A DNA stretch of 64,000 bases. Origin: Conus ventricosus (Eukaryota; Mollusca; Gastropoda; Neogastropoda; Conidae). The DNA lies in the NCBI GenBank assembly GCA_018398815.1, contig CM031601.1, positions 34,406,306-34,470,305 of the forward strand. The letters run 5' to 3'. The stretch's first letter is position 1, and each line of letters starts with the position of its first letter. This document shows, one piece after another, positions 1 to 63,842 of the stretch. The notes under the pieces were generated by a model. It worked only from the letters and a program-made list of their open reading frames with translations, ran no database searches and had not been told where the DNA came from. The position numbers and the translations under genes were made by a program.

Positions 1-510
1 GAGTTCAACCTTTGTTCAGAGATGTCCACCTGATGTGATCTTTGAATTTCTGAAAGAGTTCAACCTTTGTTCAGAGATGTCCCACCTGATGTGATCTTTG
101 AATTTCTGAAAGAGTTCAACCTTTGTTCAGAGATGTCCCACCTGATGTGATCTTTGAATTTCTGAAAGAGTTCACCTTTGTTCAGAGATGTCCCACCTGA
201 TGTGATCTTTGAATTTTCTGAAAGAGTTCAACCTTTGTTCAGAGATGTCCCACCTGATGTGATCTTTGAATTTCTGAAAGAGTTCAACCTTTGTTCAGAG
301 ATGTCCCACCTGATGTGATCTTTGAATTTCTGAAAGAGTTCAACCTTTGTTCAGAGATGTCCCACCTGATGTGATCTTTGAATTTCTGAAAGAGTTCAAC
401 CTTTGTTCAGAGATGTCGCATTGATGTGATCTGTTGAATTTCTGAAAGAGTTCAACCTTTGTTCAGAGATGTCCCATCTGATGTGATTTTTTAATTTCTG
501 AAAGAGTTCA
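1..510 (+). repeat. 56-bp minisatellite, about 9 copies
   Basis: Unit gagttcaacctttgttcaga... repeats nearly perfectly about every 56 bp, with single-base gains and losses (for example in units 1 and 4) and decay in the last two units. The array is cut by the window edge, so it probably extends upstream. It lies in the intron before exon 1. Confidence 0.97.
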
Positions 511-540
511 ACGTTTTATGGAAGAAAGATATTTAACAAA

Positions 541-670
541 ATTTTAGGTGTGTATTTCAATGTTGTGTGAATATATATATATATATTTTTTTAATGCCTT
601 TAAATTTTAGGTGTGTATTTCAATGTTGTGTGAATATTATATATATTATATATATATATATATATTTTTA
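541..670 (+). repeat. Duplicated AT-rich segment with (TA)n
   Basis: The sequence attttaggtgtgtatttcaa followed by tgttgtgtgaatat and a TA run occurs at about 542 and again at about 605. This is a direct duplication of roughly 63 bp, with the TA tract expanded in the second copy. Confidence 0.85.
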
Positions 671-672
671 AT

Positions 673-750
673 GACTTCAGAGTTGACTTCAGTGCATTGA
701 CATCCCTGATATGGTCCTTTGTGGTCAGCTATGCTATAAGCAACATTACC
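673..750 (+). repeat. Dispersed core repeat, copy a
   Basis: Contains gagttgacttc, ccctgatatgg and ctataagcaacatt. The same ~75-bp core recurs at 4330, 6168, 17434, 49545 and 53540, always in + orientation. It may be a SINE or the tail of a retroposon. Confidence 0.75.
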
Positions 751-789
751 TCTCTCTCTCTCTCTGTCTTTCACCTGACCTGTGAACTG

Positions 790-1385
790 ATGAAGTGATT
801 TTTTACATACGACAAGAATTGTGAATTGATGGATCAATGTGTTCATAAAACTAGAACTGTAAATAGATGGACTAGTGTTTTCATAGTATCAGAAGTGTTA
901 ATGGATAGATTGATATCAGTTTGCATAGACCAGAAGTGTAAATCGATGGGTTGACGTTTTCATAGGACCAGATCTATAAATTGATGAGGTGAAGGTTTCA
1001 TGTGATCAGATCTGTAAATTGATGGTTCAATGTTTTCAGAGGACTAGAACTGTAAATTGATGGATTTATGTTTCATTGGACCAGAAGTATGAAATGATGG
1101 ATATATGTTCCCACAGGACTAGCAATTTCTGTAAATCGTTGGATCTGTGTTTCATAGAACTGTAGTTGTATATTGATGGATGTATGTTTTCACAGCACAG
1201 GCACTGTAACTTGATTGATTGGTTATTTCACATGACAGAAACTATAAACTGGTGAATTAAAGTTTTCATAGAACGAGTACTGTAAATTGGTGGACTAATG
1301 TTCCCAGAGGACTAGAATTGTAAATTGATGGTTTGAAGTTTTCATAGAACCAAAACAGTAAATTGATGGTTTGATGTCCTGACAG
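790..1385 (+). repeat. Degenerate ~40-bp repeat abutting exon 1
   Basis: About 14 diverged units built on ggaccagaactgtaaattga, tgg and a T-rich part ending tttcata. The last unit merges with the splice acceptor: its gaccagaac motif becomes ggccagaac, the first coding bases of exon 1. Confidence 0.8.
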
Positions 1386-55210
<53,825 letters not shown>

Positions 55211-55690
55211 GTAAGAAAATAATTCTGCTTTATATACATCTGTGAAACAAACAACCTTGGTTATTTGTATTGTTGGTTGGTATTTTGTTGTTGGTTAGTC
55301 TGTTTCATAAAAGATATTTTCCTTATAGTGTTTACAGAAGAAAGCTTGGAATGTTGTTCACTTCAAACATTTTCATGACTATGAATTTGGACTTATACAG
55401 CCATTTCTCTTGTTGAAGTTTTTACCTCATTTTTATGATTATTTTGTTCATGTTTTTCTAAAGGATTTAGTTCATCAGGGGAAAGCACTTCTAGACAGAC
55501 TCGTTTCTCATCCTGTTCCCATGGCTGAACACAATGTTTAAGTTAGAATTCCATCCACACCACCATCACGCCATCAAGATGTCAGTCCAATACTGACTGT
55601 AGTGATCATGAAACCGCAATTTATAGACACGTAAAACAAATTGACGCAAAAGTATTCCCCTTTTCTGGCATCACCCCCACTGATGAACAC
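55211..55690. other. Intron, nothing recognised
   Basis: AT-rich sequence after exon 13. No features. Confidence 0.45.
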
Positions 55691-55697
55691 ACATGCA

Positions 55698-55706
55698 CAC
55701 ACACAC

Positions 55707-55760
<54 letters not shown>

Positions 55761-55905
55761 AACACACACATGTCTACACATGCACACACACACGCATAAC
55801 ACACACACACTCTCTCTCTCTCTCTCTCTCTCTCGATCTCCCCCCCCCCTCTCTCTCTCTCTCTGTCTGTTTTTCTGTCTCGGTCTCTCTCTCTCTCTGT
55901 CTCTC
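55698..55905 (+). repeat. (CA)n and (CT)n microsatellite cluster
   Basis: CA tract at 55698-55757, further CA-rich sequence to 55811, then CT tracts to 55905 with a short C run at 55841. Confidence 0.95.
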
Positions 55906-56079
55906 AGACACACAATTTATTTCCAGATATTAACTGTCTTGCTTAGTGACTTTCCTGATGTCTTCCCTGTAGTTCATTCTTTTTTCACTGCAAGAATAGC
56001 TTCACTAGGGGAACATGATTACTTCTAAAATCTTATGTAGGTCTTTTCCACAGCACAAACCATTTTCTCAAATATACCT

Positions 56080-56570
56080 ATCCAAAACAAGTGCCATAGT
56101 ATACCTATCCAAAACAAGTGCCATACATACCTATCCAAAACAAGTGCCATACATACCTATCCAAAACAAGTGCCATACATACCTATCCAAATCAAGTGCC
56201 ATACATACCTATCCAAATCAAGTGCCATAGATACCTGTGCAAAACAAGTGCCATACATACAGTGCCATACAAACCTGTCCATAACAAGTGTCATACGTCA
56301 CAGCAAGTGCCATACATACCTGTCCAAAGCAAGTGTCATACATACCTGTCCACAAGTGCCATACATACCTGTCCCAAAGCAAGTGTCATACATACCTGTC
56401 CACAAGTGCCGTACATCCTGTCCAAAGCAAGTGTCATACATACCTGTCCACAAGTGCCGTACATACCTGTCCAAAGCAAGTGTCATACAAACCTGTCCAC
56501 AACAAGTGCCATACATACCTGTCCAAAACAAGTGCTTTAATCCTCATACATACTGTCTAAAACAAGTGTA
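56080..56570 (+). repeat. 26-bp minisatellite, about 18 copies
   Basis: Unit tgccatacatacctatccaa, aacaag. Early units have ctatcc, later ones ctgtcc, and the later part alternates short (cacaag) and full units. Open frames across it (IPIQNKCHTYL repeats) follow from the repeat and not from selection. Confidence 0.95.
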
Positions 56571-57245
56571 GTATTTTAATCCAACCCAGCATGAGCAGTT
56601 CCCAGGCCAATCAGGATACCCCAAACAAGAAATTGTGGGAGAAAAGGGAGCTATGTCCTTGCTCCTATTGCTTCCACTTTAAAACTCCAAGAGTAATCTC
56701 CCTTAACACAAACATCAGTTCTGACTGATGATCTGAACTGCAAGTCAGTTTCCTTTCTTTTCTCAGCTGAAAAAAAAAAGAAAAAAAGAATTGCTTGTCT
56801 TCTGCTCTCAATTTCTGTCTTCTGGTTCTGCCGAATTATGGAACCCCTTTACAGGACATACAAACTCACCTGTGTCTCTGATACATGTACAATCCCACTG
56901 TGCTGTGTCTTCACAAGGGTGCATTTTGAATGAAACCATCCAGAGAGTGTGGCTGCGCTGGAAACTTCATTTGCTACGGCCTCATACAACTCTGTGGCTT
57001 CCGTTGCCTCGAATTTGTTAGACAGTTCTTCATCATCTGCTTCTAACATTCCTACATGCCATTTGAATTAGAAATGATGTCTGCGCTTGGAAAAGCATGA
57101 GATGTGTGTCATCTGTGCTAAATACTACTTAATAAAGCTCTGTCTGTGCCCGTGAACATTAGAGAATTGTGAATCGGGGAAACATTTCAACTTTGATTCA
57201 CATAACAATACTTTGCTTTGAGCCCTGCCATTTCTTGTCCCCCAG
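56571..57245. other. Intron, nothing recognised
   Basis: Unique sequence with an A-rich stretch at 56769-56787. No element or gene seen. Confidence 0.45.
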
Positions 57246-57330
57246 GTTTTACTTCATGAATCAGTTCAGCCCTGTTAACCTCAACATGTCTCACCAAGTG
57301 TTAGCTGCTAAAATTACTCTGCATAAGATG
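57246..57330 (+). CDS. Doubtful exon candidate after WDR19 exon 13
   Basis: A good acceptor (ttgtcccccag) and a donor (gttagt) bound an open 85-nt stretch that enters with one base, exactly completing the Trp codon left by exon 13. It would read FYFMNQFSPVNLNMSHQVLA then AKITLHKM. This does not resemble the expected continuation (KVGDLLPHVSSPKIH in human). It has weak gap-free similarity to exon 8 in the same phase. It may be a degenerate exon copy, a chance open frame, or a diverged real exon. Confidence 0.25.
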
Positions 57331-57870
57331 GTTAGTGTGTGCTCTTTAATTTATTTCCATCTGTTTGTGTCAGTTGACAACAGCTGGTCTGACTGATTTG
57401 GAAATTCACACTTCACATTCATTTGTACAATGCTACTTTGCCGACTACATTTTTTCGCTGAACAATCAGTATCAGTGTTCTGTCAATTTTTAGTGTCTTC
57501 TGATTTTTTTCAGTTTTGTCAGAATTTTCCTGTGTGATGACCAGGCAGCCATCAGTACAGAATGATAATGGCTTTTTTCAACAGTTTGTGATTTGCCCGT
57601 GTCAAGCCGTCTCCAACAGTAATACCAGTCTGTTTCAGTTTTTTTCTGAGCTGCCAGCACTTGGCCTGTTTTATTCCAGAGATGAATGGAACCATGATGG
57701 GATGTGGTCTTCCACCCTCAGGGGTGTTCTTGATGGATGGCTGCTTCTGCGTCATCCATCCACAGTTGCACTCCTAGTTTGTGAGAATACACATTTACAC
57801 ATTCTTTTATGCAGTTTCCAACTGCCTCTTCCCTTGCGCCTTACAGATGCCATACACTTACCCGTTCCAT
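57331..57870. other. Unrecognised sequence up to the transposon nest
   Basis: Contains an open frame at 57516-57884 without family features. The breakpoint with the gag fragment is near 57873. Confidence 0.4.
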
Positions 57871-57872
57871 TA

Positions 57873-58511
57873 TCACCGTTTTAGTAGCACATTTTTAATA
57901 ATATTGTAGTCAGCACTATCCTCAACCGGTATTTGAATGTAGGCTTCTCTGGCCTCACCCTTCAGTAAAGGTACCAATCTAGTACCCCATTCATCTCCAC
58001 TCCACTTATTTAGCGTCGCGACGCGTTCAAACTGGACAAGGTACGCCTCGATGTCCTCGCGATCCTCAAGAAAAGGCATTTTGACCTTGTGGATTGCTTG
58101 CGTGTGGTTGGCGTTGATTTGCTGAGCTGCAACTCGCGTGTTCGACTCAATACGTCTTATCTCCAGCTCATATTCCATATGTTTTTCTTCACGTTCGCGC
58201 TCAGCGATGAGTCTTTTGTCTTCGTGCTCGCGTTCGGCGGCAAGTCTTTTTTCCTCTCGCTCTGCGGCAAGCTTTGCCTCTTCGCGCTCGCGTTCGGCAG
58301 CAAGTCTTTTTTCCTCTCGCTCTGCGGCAAGCTTTGCCTCTTCGCGCTCGCGTTCGGCAGCAAATCATTTGTCCTCTCGCTCTGCGGCAAGCTTTGCGTC
58401 TTCGCGCTCGCGTTCGGCAGCAAGTTGCCTCTCTATATAGGCAATCAAGTCGCCTTCCTTCAACCCAAGGACTTCGCCCTGTGCTTTGTACATAACGAAT
58501 GCAGGGTCCAT
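57873..58511 (-). pseudogene. Truncated gag-like ORF with an internal stop
   Basis: The product starts at the ATG at 58511. A coiled-coil-like stretch follows, rich in AAERERE and built of a 20-residue (60-bp) unit repeated about three times (58235-58430), which is highly charged. The C-terminal half has PFLEDREDIEAYLVQFERVA and a W....W..RL.PLL.GEA...Y motif, typical of Ty3/gypsy capsid domains. A TGA at 58367-58365 interrupts the charged repeats where sister units have an Arg codon. The ORF is cut at 57873 soon after the capsid motif. It is described as found and is non-functional. Confidence 0.72.
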
Positions 58512-59164
58512 TGCAACTCGACCTTGTGATGCTGTCACAGGAGTATTTAGTCCAGTACCTGGCTATAAGTCCCGTGTACATTATGGTGTTAGGAGAATTT
58601 CTCACTTGATTTGAGTCAAGGGGCACCTAGACATGAAAAATCACGGAGGTGATCGGGCACCACCCTGGTACATTTTGCGTAATGGCCGATTCAAATATGG
58701 CTGCCACCCGCCGCCGTGAAAATCCTAACTTTTGTGTTTTTGACAATATATACACTTGTAACACTTCTAATCCAACTGAATTTGGTGTGCTGAGTTCATT
58801 TCTGGTATCCTTTGTCCATTTGGGGTCATCGTAACCTTCAAATGCCATGGTCAAGGTAATTTTCTTGTACCAACGGTCTTGACCGTAACCTGGCGATATT
58901 CTCGCAGTAACAACAGGGCTCCTATACATAATGCTACTAATTCTGACATGCATTTTCATTGTATGATTCACTATTAAAGATATAGGTCATTCTGATCTTG
59001 AATTCACAAGTGAACGCCTTTTTCACCTGTTCAACTAAAACTGTCTTTGCTGCTTTTTCACTTTTTTCTGTATTGTGTGGTCAATGACACATCCCAACAG
59101 AAACAGAAAAGGTTCTCAAGTATGCAACAAACATGCTCAATGTAACTGTAATGGTCTCTCTCCA

Positions 59165-59614
59165 TCACTGATTGGAACATGGAGAATTATCTGCTTTTCC
59201 ATGGCAGAATGTGACGCAGCAAACTCCAGTAGAACAGCACCCACACTGTCGAGTGTCACACTTGCCTGCGCACTTGCATATTGTGAGCAAAGTGGGTGGC
59301 AAGGGCTTCATGCATTTAGATGGCAACAGGGTGTCAAAATGTTGCTCCCACCCATGTTCTAGTGGTTCTAGGTAGCCCTCACGATTGTTGACTGGCCGCC
59401 CCAAGTAGATGGCATGCTTTGTACACCAGAAAGGCTTCTCGGTGGATGTGGCCTCTGATGACACTGCTTGTGGTCGGAGAGAGTCAATTCCAGCTGTAGC
59501 ACTGCTGTAGTTCTCCACTCTGAGCTGGTTGAACGTTTCAGCAGTTGTTGGTCTGACACCCACCCAGACATGTACACGGTACATTTCCGCCAGAGCTTCA
59601 TCTTGCTCTGACAA
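59165..59614 (-). CDS. Cysteine-rich C-terminal ORF, left-arm copy
   Basis: 149 codons: MSEQDEALAEMYRVHVWVGV, YSSATAGIDSLRP and LEPLEHGWEQHFDTLLPSKC, ending ICKCAGKCDTRQCGCCSTGV CC followed by VTFCHGKADNSPCSNQ. The spaced cysteines resemble a CXC (TSO1-like) metal-binding motif. It is the natural C-terminus of the broken minus-strand gene. An upstream stop separates it from part 3. Confidence 0.6.
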   Translation of the reverse strand: MSEQDEALAEMYRVHVWVGVRPTTAETFNQLRVENYSSATAGIDSLRPQAVSSEATSTEKPFWCTKHAIYLGRPVNNREGYLEPLEHGWEQHFDTLLPSKCMKPLPPTLLTICKCAGKCDTRQCGCCSTGVCCVTFCHGKADNSPCSNQ

Positions 59615-60005
59615 GCTGTCCGTCGCTCAAAAGTTCGTCAGATGCTGTTCAGGGTCAGCTGCCATAGCAGCGTTCTTTGTCCCTACCTTAGTCACACAGT
59701 CATCTCCAGTCAGTATGTTTGCTTTGATCACTGACTTGGCCAGCGGTGCTCCAAGCCTAGAAACTGCTTGGTGCAGTGGAAGCATCCGCCGCTTCTCACG
59801 TGTGCCAAACTGCTGCCAGATTTCCTTCAACCCCAGCGTTTGGAACTGAGGGGTGTAGTGAAGCAGTAGTGCAAAAGTGTCCGTGTCGTTGGAAACTACT
59901 ATAACTCTCTTGCATTGTTTGACGCGAACAGCCCACTCCACATCTACTACCAGTCTGGCGTCTGCCTCTTCAATCCAGCTGTGCAGGTCCGGGATTTCTT
60001 CACCG

Positions 60006-60712
60006 CCAGCTCAAATCAACACAAAGAAAACAGAAACCATGAGAGTCAACAACCAACAACGAGACCCACTACGACTGCAACAGCAAGACATCATTGAAGT
60101 TGACAAGTTTGTCTACCTCGGCAGTGTGGTCAGCAAAGATGGAGGTACAGATGAGGATATCAAGAGCCGCATCAATAAAGCCAGGCACATCTTTATTACG
60201 CTACAGCCTATCTGGAATTCGTCTGCCCTCTCACTCCACAACAAGATCAGAATCTTCAATTCAAATGTAAAATCTTTCTATATAGTTCTGAAACGTGGCA
60301 AACAACAAAGACAAACACTCACAAACTCCAAACATTTATCAACAGATGTCTGCGAAACATTGTGAACATCAGATGGACAGACATAATTGCCAATACAGAA
60401 CTGTGGAACAAGACCAAGCAAGTTCCAATAAAATCAGAAATCGGAAAACGGAAGTGGGGATGGATTGGCCACACCCTCAGAAAGTCTCCATCCAACATCG
60501 CAAGACAAGCCCTTGAATGGAACCCCCAGGGCAAAAGAAAAGTGGGAAGACCAAGACAGACATGGCGAAGGAGTACCGACGCAGAGGTGAAGGTCGCCGG
60601 AATAACGTGGGCTGAGCTGAAGAGGATCTCCCGAAACCGTGTCCGCTGGAAGAATGTGGTTGCGGCCCTATGTTCACCAGGGAATTCAGAGGACTAAGTC
60701 AAGTAAGTCAAG
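60006..60712 (+). mobile_element. 5'-truncated non-LTR retrotransposon with microsatellite-like tail
   Basis: Contains only the last ~230 codons of a reverse transcriptase ORF: DKFVYLGSVVSKDGGTDEDI, KIRIFNSNVKS, a frameshift near 60270-60360, then ELWNKTKQVPIKSEIGKRKW, GWIGHTLRKSPSNIARQALE, WNPQGKRKVGRPRQTWRR and a stop at 60697. This is the typical 3' end of a common family of animal non-LTR elements. It ends in gtcaagtaagtcaagtcac. TCACC occurs at both junctions (near 60000 and 60710), a possible short target duplication. It splits the broken minus-strand gene. Confidence 0.8.
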
Positions 60713-61589
60713 TCACCTCATCATCAGAGACGACAGAGCTGGCGATGATGACAAGATTTCCTTCAGCTCGATTGCTCACCATATCTTGAACCAGCAGCTG
60801 AAGATTCTGTTTGTTCTTCTCAGATGCCCAGAACTTGTCAAGCTGTCGAGGGATGGGTGTGTCTGCATTCATACCAATATTGTCAATGGGCGTCACACCA
60901 GCTCGCCTCATGGGCTGTCCTTCTTTCAGGGAAAGTTCAACGTATGAATCTAACAGCAGGTGAACGCAGTCCGACTCATGGCAGAGGCTTGTGGCTGATG
61001 TGATGACTGCAGTGCTACACCACCGAGGGTAGAGAATTCTGCTAGCGGCATCTGTTGCATCTTTGACATGAAGTCTACCACAACATGAGTGGGAAGAAGA
61101 GACGTCTGATTCCATTGTGTGAGGTCCAGTTCAGATTCAATTTCACCAACAAGTGTTGACTTGTTGACGTGAGCGGGAAGATCACCTTCAAACAGTGGAG
61201 TCACTGGCAGCAGATCGTGTGCAACTATCTGCTTGATGTCCATGCCATGCTCCTTTGCAATGTCCATGGTTCTCTGTGCCTCCACAACGTCCTTGAAGGC
61301 CACGTCCAAACACGCCACATTCAACAAGTGCGTCGTCTAAGCCAGAACCTCGAAGCAGTTTGCCCTGGCACCCGAGCAGAACGCGAGTCCAGTGGAAGGG
61401 TCCCAAGCAGATGAGCAGATCCTTGAACTGTTCTGTCTCATGCAGGTAAACATCTGCCGCCACAGCAAACACGCCTTCATCGCACCAAACTGCTATTGAT
61501 GCTTGGTTCAGCTGTCTGCGACAACTTTGAAAGTTTGTGAGGCCGCTGACCCTGTACAGCATCTGACGAACTTTGGATAGACAGATAGC

Positions 61590-62039
61590 TTGTCAGTGCA
61601 AGATGAAGCTCTGGCAGAAATGTACCGTGTACATGTCTGGGCGGGTGTCAGACCAACAACAACTGCTGAAATGTTCAACCAGCTCAGAGTGGAGAACTAC
61701 AGCAGTGCTACAGCTGGAATTGACTCTCTCCCACCCACAAGCAGTGTCATCAGAGGCCACATCCACCGAGAAGCCTTTCTGGTGTACAAAGCATGCCATC
61801 TGCTTGGGGCGGCCAGTCAATGTGAGGACTACCTAGAACCACTAGAACATGTGTGGGAGCAACATTTTGACACCCAGTTGCCAACTAAATGCATGAAGCC
61901 CTTGCCACCCACTTTGCTCACAATATGCAAGTGCGCAGGCAAGTGTGACACTCGACAGTGTGGGTGCTGTTCTACTGGAGTTTGCTGCGTCACATTCTGC
62001 CATGGAAAAGTAGATAATTCTCCATGTTCCAATCAGTGA
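61590..62039 (+). CDS. Cysteine-rich C-terminal ORF, right-arm copy
   Basis: 149 codons on the opposite strand, nearly the same as the left copy (MSVQDEALAEMYRVHVWAGV ... SNQ), with a local frame difference around residues 46-82 that here gives IHREAFLVYKACHLLGAASQ. It has no upstream PIN-like part: its 5' side is the unrelated start of the minus-strand gene. It is therefore an isolated C-terminal fragment copied as part of the inverted arm. Confidence 0.6.
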   Translation: MSVQDEALAEMYRVHVWAGVRPTTTAEMFNQLRVENYSSATAGIDSLPPTSSVIRGHIHREAFLVYKACHLLGAASQCEDYLEPLEHVWEQHFDTQLPTKCMKPLPPTLLTICKCAGKCDTRQCGCCSTGVCCVTFCHGKVDNSPCSNQ

Positions 62040-62653
62040 TGGAAAGAGACCATTACAGTCACATTGAGCATGTTTGTTGCATACTTGAGAACTTTTTCTG
62101 TTTCTGTTGGGATATATCATTGACCACACAATACAGAAAAAAGTGAAAAAGCAGCAAAGACAGTTTTAGTTGAATAGGTGAAAACGGCGTTCACTTGTGA
62201 ATTCAAGATCAGAATGACTATATCTTTAATCATACAGTGAAAATGCATGTCAGAATTAGTAGCATTATGTATAGGAGCACTGTTGTTACAGCTAGAATAT
62301 CGCCAGGTTTCGGTCAAGACCGTCAGTATAAGAAAATTACCTTGACCATGGCATTTGAAGGTTAAGATGACCCCAAATGGACAAAAGGATACCAGAAATG
62401 AACTCAGCACACCAAATTCAGTTGAATTAGAAGTGTTACAAGTGTATATATTGTGAAAAACACAAAAGTTAGGATTTTCACGGTGGCGGGTGGCGGCCAT
62501 ATTTGAATCGGCCATTACGCAAAATGTACCAGGGTGGTGCCCGATCACCTCCGTGATTTTTCATGTCTAGGTGCCCCTTGACTCAAATCAAGTGAGAAAT
62601 TCTCCTAACACCATAATGTACACGGGACTTATAGCCAGGTACAGGACTAATTA

Positions 62654-63199
62654 GACCTCTGTCCTTTTGGCATCACGCAATTTATACGTGTATACAATTA
62701 TTTTATCAAAATTATCAAACTCAAGCAAATCACTTATAATGACTCACAGACTAAACAATCCTTTCTACGATTGCGACAGTGTACTTTGATATGCAAATAT
62801 ATCTATCACTGAGTCGGTATAGGACTAGTGATCTCAATTCTCTTCTCTAGTCTGTCCGGATAAGACAAACCAATTACATACGACTAAATCTTCTTCTCAA
62901 AACGATTGTATATAACCATACAAGAAAATATGTCTGCAAAGTGGGCCGATTTCTACCTGACAGCTATATCCAAAGTGATATTGGAGCACTTCACAATAGA
63001 CTAATGAAATTTACGACATAAAAAGATTAATTTGGATTTTGTATAAGCTGAAAGAACTATCTAATGCTACACTATGAGGGACTAGTGTGCACCTAAGGAG
63101 AATCTGGGCTCCACCCAACCTCCCGCATCCGAAGTGAAGGAGGGACAATGATTGTCCGCAAAGCCGGAGCTATATGAAGGCGAACCGAGGGATCGAACG
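62654..63199 (-). other. Leader of the gypsy-type element
   Basis: About 545 bp of non-coding sequence between the LTR-side binding site and the inserted inverted-repeat element; no ORF. Assigned by position only. Confidence 0.45.
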
Positions 63200-63223
63200 T
63201 ATCCCACCGCTGCCACCAATTTA
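63200..63223 (-). other. Primer-binding-site-like sequence
   Basis: On the minus strand, immediately inside the LTR edge, the sequence reads ttggtggcagcggtgggat, the arrangement commonly found just after the 5' LTR of invertebrate Ty3/gypsy elements. The matching tRNA was not identified. Confidence 0.55.
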
Positions 63224-63842
63224 TGTCACGCCGAATGGTGTGACGGCTGTTCAGTTCACCTATCGCTCGACAACTTCACATCCAACCGATCACACCCACT
63301 CTTCACGACAGAAGCAAAATAAACAATTCACAATTTATTAACGAATGTGTGTGTGTGTGGACGTGTTGGATGATCGTTTTTGCGTTTGAATGAAGGAAAA
63401 TAAATGTGTGAAATAAATGAAATTTGAAGAAAAGTTTGTCCTTATCTGGCACGGGCACTATGGTGTTAATGTCTGGGAAGAATAGACAGTCCTCATCACG
63501 ACTAGTGAAGTTATCTGCTCCTGCAGTTCTTCAGGTCCGGATCCCCATCATGAAGTACAGTAGCGTAGCGTAGATCTGATCGATCGGCCCACAATGCGTA
63601 ACCTGCACAGGAGCCTTATATTGGAGTATTTCTTCACCGATGTTATAAATTGCCCGGCAGAACTATTGTAGTTATGTAAATTGTATGACAAGATCTAAGA
63701 CAAACATGACAACACTGATGAATACAATCTAGTGTGTGGTGTCATGTTTGCAATGTCTACTGCGGGCACAATGATACAGTAAAGATGTAGATGGGATGTA
63801 ACATTAAGTGATCGATGTCACCCGATCAACCTCAGGTGCACA
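63224..63842 (-). repeat. Putative 5' LTR (solo in this window)
   Basis: On the minus strand it would start TGTGCACCTGAGGTTGATCG and end GGCGTGACA, giving TG...CA ends and ~619 bp. It contains a TATAAGG box (about 63617) and downstream an AATAAA signal (about 63335), the expected promoter/poly(A) layout. The inner edge (63224) is well placed by the binding-site motif; the outer edge is a guess as no second LTR is visible. Confidence 0.55.

Larger units (their letters stand above)
59165..61562 (-). pseudogene. Broken transposon-type gene with PIN-like and cysteine-rich regions
   Basis: Read on the minus strand, in several frames. Part 1 (61562-61330) has GLTNFQSCRRQLNQASIAVW and ADVYLHETEQFKDLLICLGP with FHWTRVLLGCQGKLLRGSGL. 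Part 2 (61320-60716) has DLLPVTPLFEGDLPAHVNKS, LLLDSYVELSLKEG and PRQLDKFWASEKNKQNLQLL. After the LINE insertion, part 3 (60005-59627) has EADARLVVDVEWA, VIVVSNDTDTFALLLHY and ILTGDDCVTKVGTKNAAM, which resembles the PIN/FEN1-like nuclease region in a large family of repeated, unnamed animal proteins. Part 4 (59614-59165) is the cysteine-rich end. Frame changes and the insertion make it inactive. The family comparison is from memory. Confidence 0.6.
58544..62653. mobile_element. 4.1-kb inverted-repeat element with ~1.1-kb arms
   Basis: The left arm (58544-59655) and right arm (61553-62653) are long inverted copies. They share the ends TA-TTAGTCC..GTACCTGG, the block acctagacatgaaaaatcac and a full ORF. 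By eye the arms are about 90-95% identical. The centre (about 59656-61552) holds the rest of the minus-strand gene and a ~0.7-kb LINE insertion. It lies inside the leader of the gypsy-type element. It may be a long-TIR DNA transposon or two elements joined head to head. Confidence 0.75.
57873..63842 (-). mobile_element. Ty3/gypsy-type LTR retroelement, 5' part, split by another element
   Basis: Read on the minus strand: LTR (63842 to 63224), a primer-binding-like site (63223-63200), a leader (to 62654), the inserted inverted-repeat element (62653-58544), the rest of the leader, then gag from 58511. Gag stops at 57873 and no protease, reverse transcriptase or integrase follows, so the 3' part is deleted. 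The element cannot be autonomous. The family call rests on the gag type and LTR layout. Confidence 0.7.

Noticed and set aside
56118..56571. 130-140-codon frames with IPIQNKCHTYL-like units
   Set aside because: Translation of the 26-bp minisatellite in several frames at once.
57516..57884. 122-codon + frame before the transposon nest
   Set aside because: No recognisable domain and it overlaps the gag breakpoint; likely chance.
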